Below are positions 34,032 to 42,188 of a stretch of 49,269 nucleotides of DNA, piece by piece. Source of the DNA: Acidobacteriota bacterium. GTDB taxonomy: Bacteria; Acidobacteriota; Thermoanaerobaculia; Thermoanaerobaculales; Sulfomarinibacteraceae. Location of the stretch: positions 1 through 49,269 of the forward strand of contig JAJDNM010000046.1 in NCBI GenBank assembly GCA_022340665.1. The letters run 5' to 3'. The translations under genes and the position numbers were made by a program. Numbering within the stretch: position 1 is the first letter of the stretch; each line of letters begins with the position of its first letter. The notes below the pieces were generated by a model. It saw nothing but the letters and a program-made list of their open reading frames with translations, had not been told where the DNA came from and ran no database searches.

Positions 34032-36041
34032 CTACTCCTCGAACGGCACCCTGGCGATTTCGACCTCGGGATGGAAGAGATCATTCACCTTGACCCCGGC
34101 CGACGACAGCGAATAGACCACGTCCTCGATATAGACGCTGCGCCGGATCCAGGCGTGCTGCCCCGACGAGCCCAGCTCCTCGTGGTCGATCCTGCCGATC
34201 TCGCGGATCCCTTCCTCCGGGTCGGCCGCCAGCACCAGCAATCCGCTGAAGCGTCCTTCGGCGCCGTCGATGTAGGCCGGGATAGAGAGAACGCCGCGGT
34301 GGTAGGTGAACGCGTGGTGATCGTGCATCGCCTCGGACCATGACCAGGTGTCTTGGTTGCTCTCGACCAGGTGTCGCTGCGCGAGCGTCGGGGCCGACGG
34401 GTCGCGGACGTCGAAGATGCTCACTGCCAAGCCGATCACCCGACCGTCTTCGTCCGCTTCCTGTCCAACTGCGAGCAGCCAGTCGTTGCCGATCGGGTGG
34501 AGGTAGGACGAGAATCCGGTCACTTCGAGCTCACCGACGACCTTCGGGAAGAACGGGTCGGAGAGATCCAAAGTGAAGAGCGGATCGATCTGTTCGAAGG
34601 TGACGACGTATCCCGTGTCACCCATGAATCGAACCGCGAAGATCCGCTCGTTGGGGCCGAGACCGCCGACCAGCCCCACCTCTCGGAGATGCCCGTTGCC
34701 GTCGTCGGACAGAATCGACACGGAACTCGCCTGTTCCCGCTCTGGCGTCGTGTTCCACCACCAGTCGAACTCGGTGGCGGCCACGCGCAGGAATCCCTGG
34801 TGTTCGGAGAGCGCGAATTGATCGAGGATCCAGCCGTCGACCTCTCCGGAGGCGGAATACCGAACAGGGCTGTCCTGCGAAGGATCGAGTTCGAATTTGT
34901 GGATCGCAGTCGTCATCTCTGTCGGAGCCCACATCCACCCCCACCACCACCAATCGCTCGTCTGCGCCACGTAGAGGTTCTTCCTCGAGGCGTAGACCGT
35001 CCAACCATCCGCGATCAGACCGGTGGCGCTGACCGGTCCGTTCTCGTCGAGGTCGAGATGGACGATCGAGAGAATAGCCCAGGTCGACGCGTGAACGGGT
35101 CTGAAGAGCGAGCCGCAATCGAGCAGCGGTTCAGCGATGGGTGCCGATTCTCTCTCCGAGACGTCGCGCATCCGGGGAAGCATGTCCTGGACCTCGTACT
35201 TGGCCAGGATTTCCGTCACCAGCGGCGCGAAGATCGTGCGGGCCTCGGCGAGGATGCTCTCGCGTTCGTCCTCGGTGGCATCCCAGGGTAGGTCGGGAAG
35301 CCCGAGATCATCGCGCCATGCCAGAACCCAGAGCTCTGGCGGCAGTTCGATGTACGAACGAACCACGGCGTATAGGTCTCCGTCGATCAGACGTGCGTCG
35401 ACCAGCCACCCCTCGATGTCGACGACGCGCAGAACACCGGGTGAGGCCGGGTCCGCCACGTCGAGAAGTGTGAAGCGGGTTCCTCCGGTGAAACCGTCGG
35501 AATCTTCCTCCGAGTTCCACACATCGGATACGATCAGGGCGCGTCCGCCGCGCAAGAACAGGCCGCGGCCATATCCGGGAAGTTCTTCGACAGCCAGCTC
35601 AGCGGTGGCGGTGGCGGGCCAGGATTGCATGATGTGAAGGTCTTTGCCTTCAACGGCATACAGGTGTGTGCCGTCGGTTTTGACGATGTCGATCTCGTCG
35701 ACTCCGGCCTCCTGGTTGTTGGTTGTCGTGAAGTCGCTGGGCACATCCGAGGATCCTCGGACATCCTCGGGACCTCCAGACCAGGGCAGCATGAACCATC
35801 GTTGATAACGGTACTCGAGTACCCGCTCCACGGCCACCTCGATCAGGTAGTCGCGCGCCTCGGCGCAGTCGTGCAGTGCTTTGAGAGCGACCGATGACGA
35901 CGGTGGCTTGGTCGCCCTCACCCGGCGCCCTGCTGAACGGCGGGTTTGTGGCTCACGCAGGAACTCGTCGGTCCACGCCGCCTGGGACAGGACGGCGAGG
36001 AGGAGCGAGGTGAGCATCGCAATTGCCCGAATCGGTTTCAT
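34032..36041 (-). CDS. Secreted beta-propeller domain protein (PF09826-like)
   Basis: 669 residues from the ATG at 36041, with GGGAG 5-8 bp upstream. The start gives a signal peptide MKPIRAIAMLTSLLLAVLSQA. After a basic linker comes TNNQEAGVDEIDIVKTDGTHLYAVEGKDLHIM, the characteristic opening of the beta-propeller family PF09826. Repeated blade-like segments follow (GGRALIVSDVWNSEE, LIDGDLYAVVRSYIEL, RKNLYVAQTSDWWWWGWMWAP, GPNERIFAVRFMGDTGYVVTF, YVEDV-type ending). Role unknown; many members are surface or periplasmic. The run WWWWGWMW in one blade is unusual. It is transcribed away from feoAB, with TATATA at about 36086-36091 as a possible -10 upstream. Confidence 0.78.
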   Translation of the reverse strand: MKPIRAIAMLTSLLLAVLSQAAWTDEFLREPQTRRSAGRRVRATKPPSSSVALKALHDCAEARDYLIEVAVERVLEYRYQRWFMLPWSGGPEDVRGSSDVPSDFTTTNNQEAGVDEIDIVKTDGTHLYAVEGKDLHIMQSWPATATAELAVEELPGYGRGLFLRGGRALIVSDVWNSEEDSDGFTGGTRFTLLDVADPASPGVLRVVDIEGWLVDARLIDGDLYAVVRSYIELPPELWVLAWRDDLGLPDLPWDATEDERESILAEARTIFAPLVTEILAKYEVQDMLPRMRDVSERESAPIAEPLLDCGSLFRPVHASTWAILSIVHLDLDENGPVSATGLIADGWTVYASRKNLYVAQTSDWWWWGWMWAPTEMTTAIHKFELDPSQDSPVRYSASGEVDGWILDQFALSEHQGFLRVAATEFDWWWNTTPEREQASSVSILSDDGNGHLREVGLVGGLGPNERIFAVRFMGDTGYVVTFEQIDPLFTLDLSDPFFPKVVGELEVTGFSSYLHPIGNDWLLAVGQEADEDGRVIGLAVSIFDVRDPSAPTLAQRHLVESNQDTWSWSEAMHDHHAFTYHRGVLSIPAYIDGAEGRFSGLLVLAADPEEGIREIGRIDHEELGSSGQHAWIRRSVYIEDVVYSLSSAGVKVNDLFHPEVEIARVPFEE

Positions 36042-36457
36042 CACCACTCCCACTTCATGCCACAAACCGTAAGCACACTGACCAATATATATCGCGCATC
36101 CGGATGATGCCCGAAGTGTCGTGTCGCCGTCCATGAGGGCGGAGACCGGGGCGATGGGTTGAAGGTTGAAGACCCCCGTAGGGTCGTGCAGACGGTTGAT
36201 TGACCGGTCGATTCAGGACGCCCGAACCACGACGGAATTCTGCCGTAGCAACTTGGATGCGGCGAATTCGGCCCGGGTCGAAAAACGACCCCGGATCTCA
36301 TTTTTGGTATCTGTCCTGACACGACCGAGGCATGGATTGGCCCTCCGGGGAGAGATCTAAAGTACTCATGGCACTAAATTAATCTCCTTGTTGATTTTTA
36401 TTCGCAATTTTTTTCACAATCGGATAAGATCTTCGGTCTGGAGGGTTCTCGGCCCCG
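36042..36457. other. Divergent intergenic region upstream of feoA and the beta-propeller gene
   Basis: 416 bp. No gene seen. A hairpin CCGGGTCG / CGACCCCGG (36274-36293, loop AAAAA, one bulged C) is followed by TTTTT at 36301-36305. An AT-rich stretch (36370-36425) lies before feoA. I found no sequence that I could call a Fur, DtxR or IdeR box with confidence. Confidence 0.45.
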
Positions 36458-36739
36458 ATGATGGCTCTCGACACGGTGGATGTGAAACGACGGGTGCGGG
36501 TGATGATGATCGATGGAGGCCATCGTGTTCGTGCCCACCTCAACACTCTCGGCATCCACATCGGCGACTGGCTGACCGTTGTCGAACGGGCGCCATTCAG
36601 AGGTCCTGTTCTGGTCGAAGTGAACGGTACCAGGCTTGCCCTCGGTCGAGGCATCGCGGCCAAGATCCGGGTTGATCTGGATGGGAAGCTCGAGCCTCTG
36701 ATCGGCCACCCGGCCGATCCGGAGGCAGGCCAGAAATGA
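36458..36739 (+). CDS. feoA: FeoA, accessory protein of ferrous iron uptake
   Basis: 93 residues from the ATG at 36458 (or the next codon, also ATG). The SH3-like FeoA domain is visible: GHRVRAHLNTLGIHIGDWLTVVERAPFRGPVLVEVNGTRLALGRGIAAKIRV. FeoA is a small cytoplasmic partner of FeoB. A GGAGG lies about 13 bp before the start, farther than usual. Its stop overlaps the feoB start (ATGA), so translation is coupled. Confidence 0.92.
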   Translation: MMALDTVDVKRRVRVMMIDGGHRVRAHLNTLGIHIGDWLTVVERAPFRGPVLVEVNGTRLALGRGIAAKIRVDLDGKLEPLIGHPADPEAGQK

Positions 36740-38655
36740 GGTTCGTCCTCGCTGGACAACCGAACTCGGGAAAAAGCACCATCTTCAATTCGGTGGCGGG
36801 ATACCGGGCGGCGACCGCCAACTTTCCGGGGTCCTCGGCTACGTTCACCGTGAGCAAGGCAATGATCCACGGTCATGAAGTGGAGGTCGTGGATCTGCCG
36901 GGCATCTACTCGCTGACCTCGTCAAGAGCGGATGCGGGAAAGTCGGAAGGATACCTCCTCGAAGATCCTTATGACCTGATCATCAACGTTGTGGACGCGA
37001 GCCGACTCGGCCGTTCGCTCGAGCTGACCATGCAGCTCCTCGAGCTTGAACGACCCATGATCATCGCTCTCAACATGATGGATGAGGCTGCTCGCGGTGG
37101 GATGGTGGTCGATCCCGACGAGCTGTCGCGGCAGATCGGCGTGCCGGTGGTGGCGACCGTCGGCAGGAGGGGTTCGGGTGTGAACGAGCTCTTCCGCCGA
37201 GCGCTGCAACACGTCCATACGGGCGACGACGCTGTCGCTCTGACCTATGACCGGGAGGTCGAAGAGGCCATCGAGGAGGTCACCGGATTGATCGATGCCG
37301 CCGACGTCGGGGACGGAGTGCCCGGGCGGTTGGTGGCGGAAAAGCTGCTCGAACGAGACCCGCACTTCGAGCGGCAAGTTTACGGCCAGCGGCCGGAACT
37401 CAAAAAGCCGGTGCGGGGCGTTGCGGCCGTGTTGCAGAAGGCGCACGGATGGAGTGCCGACCAGGTGATCTCCGGCTCTCGCCACGCGGTTGCACACTGT
37501 ATCGAAGAGGAAGTCGTGGCCCATGAGCGACCGGAGATCGGCTGGCGCGAATGGGCAGATCGGGTGTTCCTTCACCCCTGGACCGGCGGACCAGTGATGA
37601 TCGCGATTCTCGGTCTTCTGTTCTGGGTCGTGTTTCGGGTCGGACAGAGGATCGAGGTGCCGTTGGTCGAGATGACCGATCGGATGGGTGCGGTCCTCGC
37701 TGCACGGCTCCCACCCGATACGCTCCTGGGAACGCTTGCCGCCGGGGCCCTCACGGGAATCGCCGGCGGAGTTGCCATCGTCCTACCGTATCTGCTGCCC
37801 TTTCTGATCGGACTCGCGATCCTCGAAGACAGCGGATATTTGCCTCGGATGGCGTACGTCCTCGACGGATTCATGCACCGCATCGGCCTGCACGGTAAAT
37901 CGGTGCTGCCACTGATTCTTGGTTACGGATGCTCGGTACCCGCGATCATGTCAGCGCGGATACTCCAATCCCAACGAGACCGGCGGATTACTGCTGTTCT
38001 CGCCTCGTTCATACCCTGTTCGGCACGGACAATCGTCATCTTCGGGTTGGTTGCAGCTTACATGGGTCCCTGGTGGGCGCTCGGCATCTACCTTTTCAAC
38101 CTCACCGTGGTGGTTTCGCTCGGCAATGTTCTCGCGCGCACTGTCGATGGTGCTTCACCAGGCTTGATTCTCGAGATCCCCGAGTTGCAGCTTCCACAAC
38201 TGAAGACGCTCGCGGCCAAGACGTGGCTGACCCTCAAGGAGTTCATCACGATCGCCTGGCCGCTGCTGGTCGTATCGTCGGTGATTCTCGGCCTCCTCGA
38301 ATGGGCGGAAGCGGCCGACACGATTAACGCCCTGTTGTCGCCGCTCACCGTGCTGGCGCTCGGCCTGCCGGCGGCGGTCGGGATGACGCTGATCTTCGGC
38401 ATACTCCGCAAGGAACTGACCTTGGTGATGCTCGTTCAGGCGCTTGGCACGACACATCTGTCGACCGTTCTGACCAATGGCCAGATGCTGACCTTTACGC
38501 TCTTTGTTGTCTTCTACGTGCCCTGCGTTGCGACGGTAGCAGTCATGGCGAAGGAGCTAGGCTGGCGCGACACCGCTGCGATCTCGGCCTTTTCGGTGGT
38601 TCTCGCACTCGTGATCGCAGTCGTCGGCCGTTTCGGTTACGCGCTTTTCGTCTAG
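36736..38655 (+). CDS. feoB: FeoB, ferrous iron transporter with N-terminal GTPase
   Basis: 639 residues. GTPase motifs: G1 GQPNSGKST at residue 7-15, G3 DLPG, G4 NMMD (as in other FeoB). Core membrane region from about 290 to the end, with ILEDSGYLPRMAYVLDGFMHRIGLHGKSVLPLILGYGCSVPAIMSARIL, the Gate motif typical of FeoB including the conserved Cys. About eight membrane segments. It imports Fe(II) across the inner membrane. Shorter than E. coli FeoB (773) mostly in the cytoplasmic helical part and the C-terminal tail, which is within the bacterial range. No FeoC gene follows; the next gene converges 21 bp downstream. Confidence 0.96.
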   Translation: MRFVLAGQPNSGKSTIFNSVAGYRAATANFPGSSATFTVSKAMIHGHEVEVVDLPGIYSLTSSRADAGKSEGYLLEDPYDLIINVVDASRLGRSLELTMQLLELERPMIIALNMMDEAARGGMVVDPDELSRQIGVPVVATVGRRGSGVNELFRRALQHVHTGDDAVALTYDREVEEAIEEVTGLIDAADVGDGVPGRLVAEKLLERDPHFERQVYGQRPELKKPVRGVAAVLQKAHGWSADQVISGSRHAVAHCIEEEVVAHERPEIGWREWADRVFLHPWTGGPVMIAILGLLFWVVFRVGQRIEVPLVEMTDRMGAVLAARLPPDTLLGTLAAGALTGIAGGVAIVLPYLLPFLIGLAILEDSGYLPRMAYVLDGFMHRIGLHGKSVLPLILGYGCSVPAIMSARILQSQRDRRITAVLASFIPCSARTIVIFGLVAAYMGPWWALGIYLFNLTVVVSLGNVLARTVDGASPGLILEIPELQLPQLKTLAAKTWLTLKEFITIAWPLLVVSSVILGLLEWAEAADTINALLSPLTVLALGLPAAVGMTLIFGILRKELTLVMLVQALGTTHLSTVLTNGQMLTFTLFVVFYVPCVATVAVMAKELGWRDTAAISAFSVVLALVIAVVGRFGYALFV

Positions 38656-38676
38656 ACTCGACTGGTCCTGGGGCCT

Positions 38677-40671
38677 CTACTGTCGATGGCGTTCCGTTTC
38701 CGCCTGACGTTCGGCCTCCTCGGCGCGCTTTCGAGCGCGGTCCGACAGTTCCCGCAATCGCTCGGCGTCGAGGCGATTCGCCTCGAGCGCCCTCCTGCGG
38801 GCGTCGGCTTCGAGAGCCTCAGCGCGCTCGCGGAGCCGCTCCCGTTCGACATCGTTCATGCGCTCGATCTCTGCGGCCCTCGATGCGAACTCTCTCTGTC
38901 GCTCGGCCTGCTCACGAGCCAGCTCCCGGGCAACCCTCGCCTGTTCACGCGCCTCGGCCTCTGTATGCCGCGACAACTCTCGAGCTTCGGCGCGGAACTT
39001 TTCACGGTCGGCATCTGTCATACGCTCGAGTTGAGCGGCCTTCAACGCAAGCTCTCTCTGTCGCTCGGCGGCCTCACGAGCTTGTTCCCGAGCGATCTGC
39101 GCCCGCTCACGCGCAAGGGCTTCTGCCCGCCTCGACATCTCTCGAGCCTCGTCACGGAGCTTTTCCCGCTCGGCATCCGTCAGACGTTGTTGTTCGGAGG
39201 CTTCTCGCGCCAGCTCCCGAGCCCGCTCGGCCGTCTCTCGTGAGTCTGCCCTGCGAGCCAGTGCCGCCTCATGAGCTCGTACTCGAGCTTCGCTTCTCGC
39301 GCGCTCGGCCTCGGGCGAGCTGCTTTCCGTCGATTGGCCGGGTGAAGCCGCCTCTTTCGACGGCGGTTCAGGTGCGGCGGGTTGGGACGGCGGAACGGGT
39401 TCCACACCGGTGGCAGGGACGGACACGGGGGAGGGAGCTTCGGCGGCAACAGGCGCCGACACCGGTGCTGGAGCGATTCCGGTGGACGGGTGCGGCGGAG
39501 CCGGCTCCGCTGGAGCCGAAACAGGCTCCGGTACGGGGGCGGCTGCGATCGGCGGCGAAGGCGCGGTCGGCGCAGGCGGTGCCTCTTCCGCCGGCGCCTT
39601 GTCAGCCGATGACCAGGTCTTGGTTGGATTCGTCGCGGACCGATCGATCGCGCTCCCTGCGTGCACGGGCGACGGCGCTATCGCGGGCATGAGGATCGCC
39701 GAACAGACAACCGCCGCGATGACGAGGGAGAGGGCCCATAGCGAATGGCCGCGATGCCCCAGATTCCCGGAAATGAGGTGCTGAACCCGGCGGTCGAGGC
39801 GCGGACCGGACGCGAAGGCCGTCACCGGGAGGCCGGGTGAGATCCCCCAGTGGGCGACGACTACCAGACACCTGGCAAGACCCAGGCGGTCACCGGTACA
39901 CGCAACGGCCCTCTCGTCGGTGAGGTGCTCGGCGATTTCTTCCAGGCGGCGCCGGACGAGCCGGTTGAGCGGTTGCAGAAAAAAAAGGGCTTCTCCGAGG
40001 CGGTAGAGCAGCTGCCACGCCGGGTCACGGCGCGCCAGGTGGGCCAGCTCATGGGCGAAGAGGCTCTTTTTGTGCTCGATGGCGAGATCGTCGACCCGTT
40101 CAGGGCAACACACCTCTGGCCTCTGGACACCGGTGGCGAAGGGTACCGCGATCGCGGGCGAGGTGCTCAGGCGGACCTTGCGGCGCATGCCCATAGCGAC
40201 GGCCAATCGGTTGAGAAGTTGATCCCCGGAGCGGAGAGTCCTCGTCTTCAGCAGGCGTCGGAGATCGAGCGCCGACCGGCCGAGAGTCAGCATCGCCAAA
40301 AGCGAGCCAATGGCCCAGAGTGAAACGAAAGCGACTGGCCAGATTGAGTCGCGTCCAATCCGGGTGAACCGGCTGGATGACGCCGGGTTAGCGACCAGAG
40401 AAGTGTTGACTGCGGTCTGATCGATCGTGGTGGAAGGGCATGCAGCTGAGAGACCTTCAATGGCAACGATTCCGCCGACGGGCTCGAAACCGAGTCCGGC
40501 CTGCGCTGTTGCGGTCAGCAGACCGCCGATCAGGGCGACTCGCAAGAGAGTCTCCTGCAACGGCATCAGTCGTTCACCAAGAGCGCGAGAGAAGAGCCAA
40601 GCAGCGCAGAGGAGAAGCGTACTGTGAATCAGGTAGGTGAGGAGCCAAGAGGCGACTGTCGCTGTGTTCAT
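38677..40671 (-). CDS. M56 (BlaR1/MecR1-type) membrane metallopeptidase with long coiled-coil tail
   Basis: 664 residues. Four hydrophobic segments in the first 335 residues enclose the M56 zinc site FAHELAHLARRDPAW (H207, E208, H211), with a second Glu in EIAEHLTDERAVAC. After the last membrane helix (about 312-332) comes a Pro/Ala-rich linker (about 355-450), then 200 residues of Glu/Arg/Ala-rich coiled coil with about three imperfect repeats (LTDAEREKLRDEAREMSRR, MTDADREKFRAEARELSRH, MNDVERERLRERAEALEAD). There is no penicillin-binding sensor domain as in BlaR1, so it senses something else. Its ATG overlaps the stop of the BlaI-like gene by 4 bp, giving the usual sensor-repressor pair. Signal unknown. 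Confidence 0.85.
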   Translation of the reverse strand: MNTATVASWLLTYLIHSTLLLCAAWLFSRALGERLMPLQETLLRVALIGGLLTATAQAGLGFEPVGGIVAIEGLSAACPSTTIDQTAVNTSLVANPASSSRFTRIGRDSIWPVAFVSLWAIGSLLAMLTLGRSALDLRRLLKTRTLRSGDQLLNRLAVAMGMRRKVRLSTSPAIAVPFATGVQRPEVCCPERVDDLAIEHKKSLFAHELAHLARRDPAWQLLYRLGEALFFLQPLNRLVRRRLEEIAEHLTDERAVACTGDRLGLARCLVVVAHWGISPGLPVTAFASGPRLDRRVQHLISGNLGHRGHSLWALSLVIAAVVCSAILMPAIAPSPVHAGSAIDRSATNPTKTWSSADKAPAEEAPPAPTAPSPPIAAAPVPEPVSAPAEPAPPHPSTGIAPAPVSAPVAAEAPSPVSVPATGVEPVPPSQPAAPEPPSKEAASPGQSTESSSPEAERARSEARVRAHEAALARRADSRETAERARELAREASEQQRLTDAEREKLRDEAREMSRRAEALARERAQIAREQAREAAERQRELALKAAQLERMTDADREKFRAEARELSRHTEAEAREQARVARELAREQAERQREFASRAAEIERMNDVERERLRERAEALEADARRRALEANRLDAERLRELSDRARKRAEEAERQAETERHRQ

Positions 40672-41057
40672 CGATCTTCCCCATTTCCGGCATCGAGTCC
40701 GTCGAGGAGACTTCGGAGCTTCTCGATTTCCGCCTCGTCCATATCGTGGTCGACGACCAGGTGCGAGACCAGCGCCGCCGGATCTCCGGCAAACAGGCGG
40801 TTTAACAGCTCCGAAACCATCGTCAACCGAACCTCATCTTCGCTGACAGTGGGTCGGTAGACGAAGTGTCGATCTTCGACCCGGTGGGCGACGACACCCT
40901 TGTCTTCCATTTTACGGAGCATGGTGGCGATGGTTGTGGGTGCGAGGCCACGATCGTCCTGCAACGCCCTGTGGACCTCGGCCACCGTTGCCTCGGTGCG
41001 TGCCCACAAGACCTGCATGATGGCGTGTTGCAGCTCTCCGAGTGTGTGCTTGCCCAT
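40668..41057 (-). CDS. BlaI/MecI/CopY-family transcriptional repressor
   Basis: 129 residues from the ATG at 41057, with GGAGG 4 bp upstream. The winged-helix domain LGELQHAIMQVLWARTEATVAEVHRALQDDRGLAPTTIATMLRKMEDKGVVAHRVEDRHFVYRPTVS is typical of the family, followed by the dimerisation tail SELLNRLFAGDPAALVSHLV. It should repress its own operon until cleaved or released through the adjacent M56 peptidase. The promoter region has two near-palindromic CTACCAAGGTAG boxes that are good operator candidates. Confidence 0.92.
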   Translation of the reverse strand: MGKHTLGELQHAIMQVLWARTEATVAEVHRALQDDRGLAPTTIATMLRKMEDKGVVAHRVEDRHFVYRPTVSEDEVRLTMVSELLNRLFAGDPAALVSHLVVDHDMDEAEIEKLRSLLDGLDAGNGEDR

Positions 41058-41079
41058 GAGTCCTCCGAATCGTTTACGA

Positions 41080-41113
41080 CTACCAAGGTAATACTACCAA
41101 GGTAGTTTGTCAA
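41080..41113 (-). promoter_or_regulatory. Promoter with two operator boxes for the BlaI/M56 operon
   Basis: On the minus strand: TTGACA (41113-41108), 17-bp spacer, TACCTT (41090-41085) as -10. Two copies of the dyad CTACC-AA-GGTA(G), at 41094-41105 and 41080-41090, lie 14 bp apart start to start. The first fills the spacer and the second covers the -10, so bound repressor would block RNA polymerase. Family operators are usually TACA-NN-TGTA; here the half-site is TACC. Confidence 0.75.
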
Positions 41114-41354
41114 GACCAAGCCGTCCAGAAGGGATCCTTGCGGTCACTGGGAGGCTGTGGACTGCTCGGCCTCCTTCAAGATCATGCGAACCGCCAGGAC
41201 GCAAAGAACGCGAAGAATGTTGAAGGCAGTTCGACGGCCTGACGGAATCATCTCTTGGCGCTCTTTGCGTCTTTACAGTTCGAACCACTCATGAAAAGGA
41301 TTGGGCGTCAGTGAGGTGAGATGATCTTCGAACGCGACGTGCGGCATCGGCCGT
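41106..41354. other. Intergenic region between queC and the BlaI promoter
   Basis: 249 bp without a gene. It holds an inverted repeat with GACGCAAAGA-type arms, described separately. Confidence 0.5.
41198..41271. repeat. Inverted-arm element, GACGCAAAGA type
   Basis: Left arm GACGCAAAGAACGCGAAGA (41198-41216). The right arm (41251-41271) on the minus strand reads GACGCAAAGAGCGCCAAGA, 17 of 19 bases identical. Each arm is two near-copies of an 8-10-bp unit. The centre is 34 bp. No C tracts are next to it. Confidence 0.7.
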
Positions 41355-42044
41355 TCAAGGCGCGTAGGTAATCGTATCGTCGACTCCGGCCTCCTCGAAT
41401 CCGCGCTGGCGCAGGGTACAGGAGTCGCAGCGACCGCAGGCGAGGCCTTCAGGGATTGGGTCATAACACGACCAGGTGAGGCCGTAATCGACGCCGAGCG
41501 AGAGCCCGCGGCGGATGATGTCGGCCTTGGAGAGGTCCAGCAGAGGAGCGCGGACCCGGTACTGCACATCTTGTTCGGCGCCGGCGACGGTCGCCAGAGA
41601 AGCCAGTTTTTCGAAGGCTTGCAGGAAGTCCGGCCGGCAGTCAGGGTAACCCGAGTAGTCGACCGCGTTGGCGCCGATAAAGAGCTGGTTGGCTCCGACC
41701 ACCTCGGCCAGGCCGAGGAGCAGGGAAAGGAGCACGGTGTTTCGGGCGGGTACGTACGTGATCGGTACCTCGCCGGATTCCGGGTCCCGGTCCTTGGGTA
41801 CGTCGATGTCGTCAGTCAGTGCCGAGCCGCCGATCGCTCGAAGGTCGAGGGTAATCACGCGGTGAGAGGCGGCGCCGAGGGCTTCGGCCACCCGTCGCGC
41901 CGCCTCGAGTTCGATTCGATGTCGCTGACCGTAGTCGACTGTCAGACAGTGGCACACGAGGCCCTCCTCCCTGGCGATGGCCAGAACGGTCGTCGAGTCC
42001 AGACCACCGGAAAGCAGCACCACGGCAGGAGCGCATTCGGTCAT
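41355..42044 (-). CDS. queC: 7-cyano-7-deazaguanine synthase
   Basis: 229 residues. [17 protein letters not shown] near the N-terminus is the PP-loop ATP site. [39 protein letters not shown] and [20 protein letters not shown] are QueC signatures. The C-terminal zinc site is [25 protein letters not shown] (four Cys). It makes preQ0 from 7-carboxy-7-deazaguanine in queuosine synthesis. Length is normal. No queD, queE or queF is nearby. Confidence 0.96.
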   Translation of the reverse strand: MTECAPAVVLLSGGLDSTTVLAIAREEGLVCHCLTVDYGQRHRIELEAARRVAEALGAASHRVITLDLRAIGGSALTDDIDVPKDRDPESGEVPITYVPARNTVLLSLLLGLAEVVGANQLFIGANAVDYSGYPDCRPDFLQAFEKLASLATVAGAEQDVQYRVRAPLLDLSKADIIRRGLSLGVDYGLTWSCYDPIPEGLACGRCDSCTLRQRGFEEAGVDDTITYAP

Positions 42045-42080
42045 GAAGATATTGTGCCGCCATCAAAGGAGATTCGGAAG

Positions 42081-42180
42081 TGTTGAGTTTTGAGTTATCA
42101 GTTTTGAGTTGCCGCCACCCTCCCCGATCCCGGGCGGGTTGGGGGAACTCAAAACTCAAAACTAAGAACTCAAAACTGAG
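42081..42180. repeat. Heptamer foldback element, AACTCAA type
   Basis: The left arm (42083-42112) on the minus strand reads AACTCAA, AACTGAT, AACTCAA, AACTCAA. The right arm (42146-42180) on the plus strand reads AACTCAA, AACTCAA, AACTAAG, AACTCAA, AACTGAG. The loop has CACCCTCCCC and GGGCGGGTTGGGGG, which can also pair in part. It lies between queC and nagZ, ending 8 bp before the nagZ stop. Confidence 0.88.
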
Positions 42181-42188
42181 CGGTGGCG

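Noticed and set aside
32799-34343. 514-codon open frame antisense to hutU and the beta-propeller gene
   Set aside because: It spans two real genes and the gap between them; composition is that of a shadow.
36370-36457. Fur or DtxR box before feoA
   Set aside because: The region is AT-rich but I could not match either consensus with enough positions.
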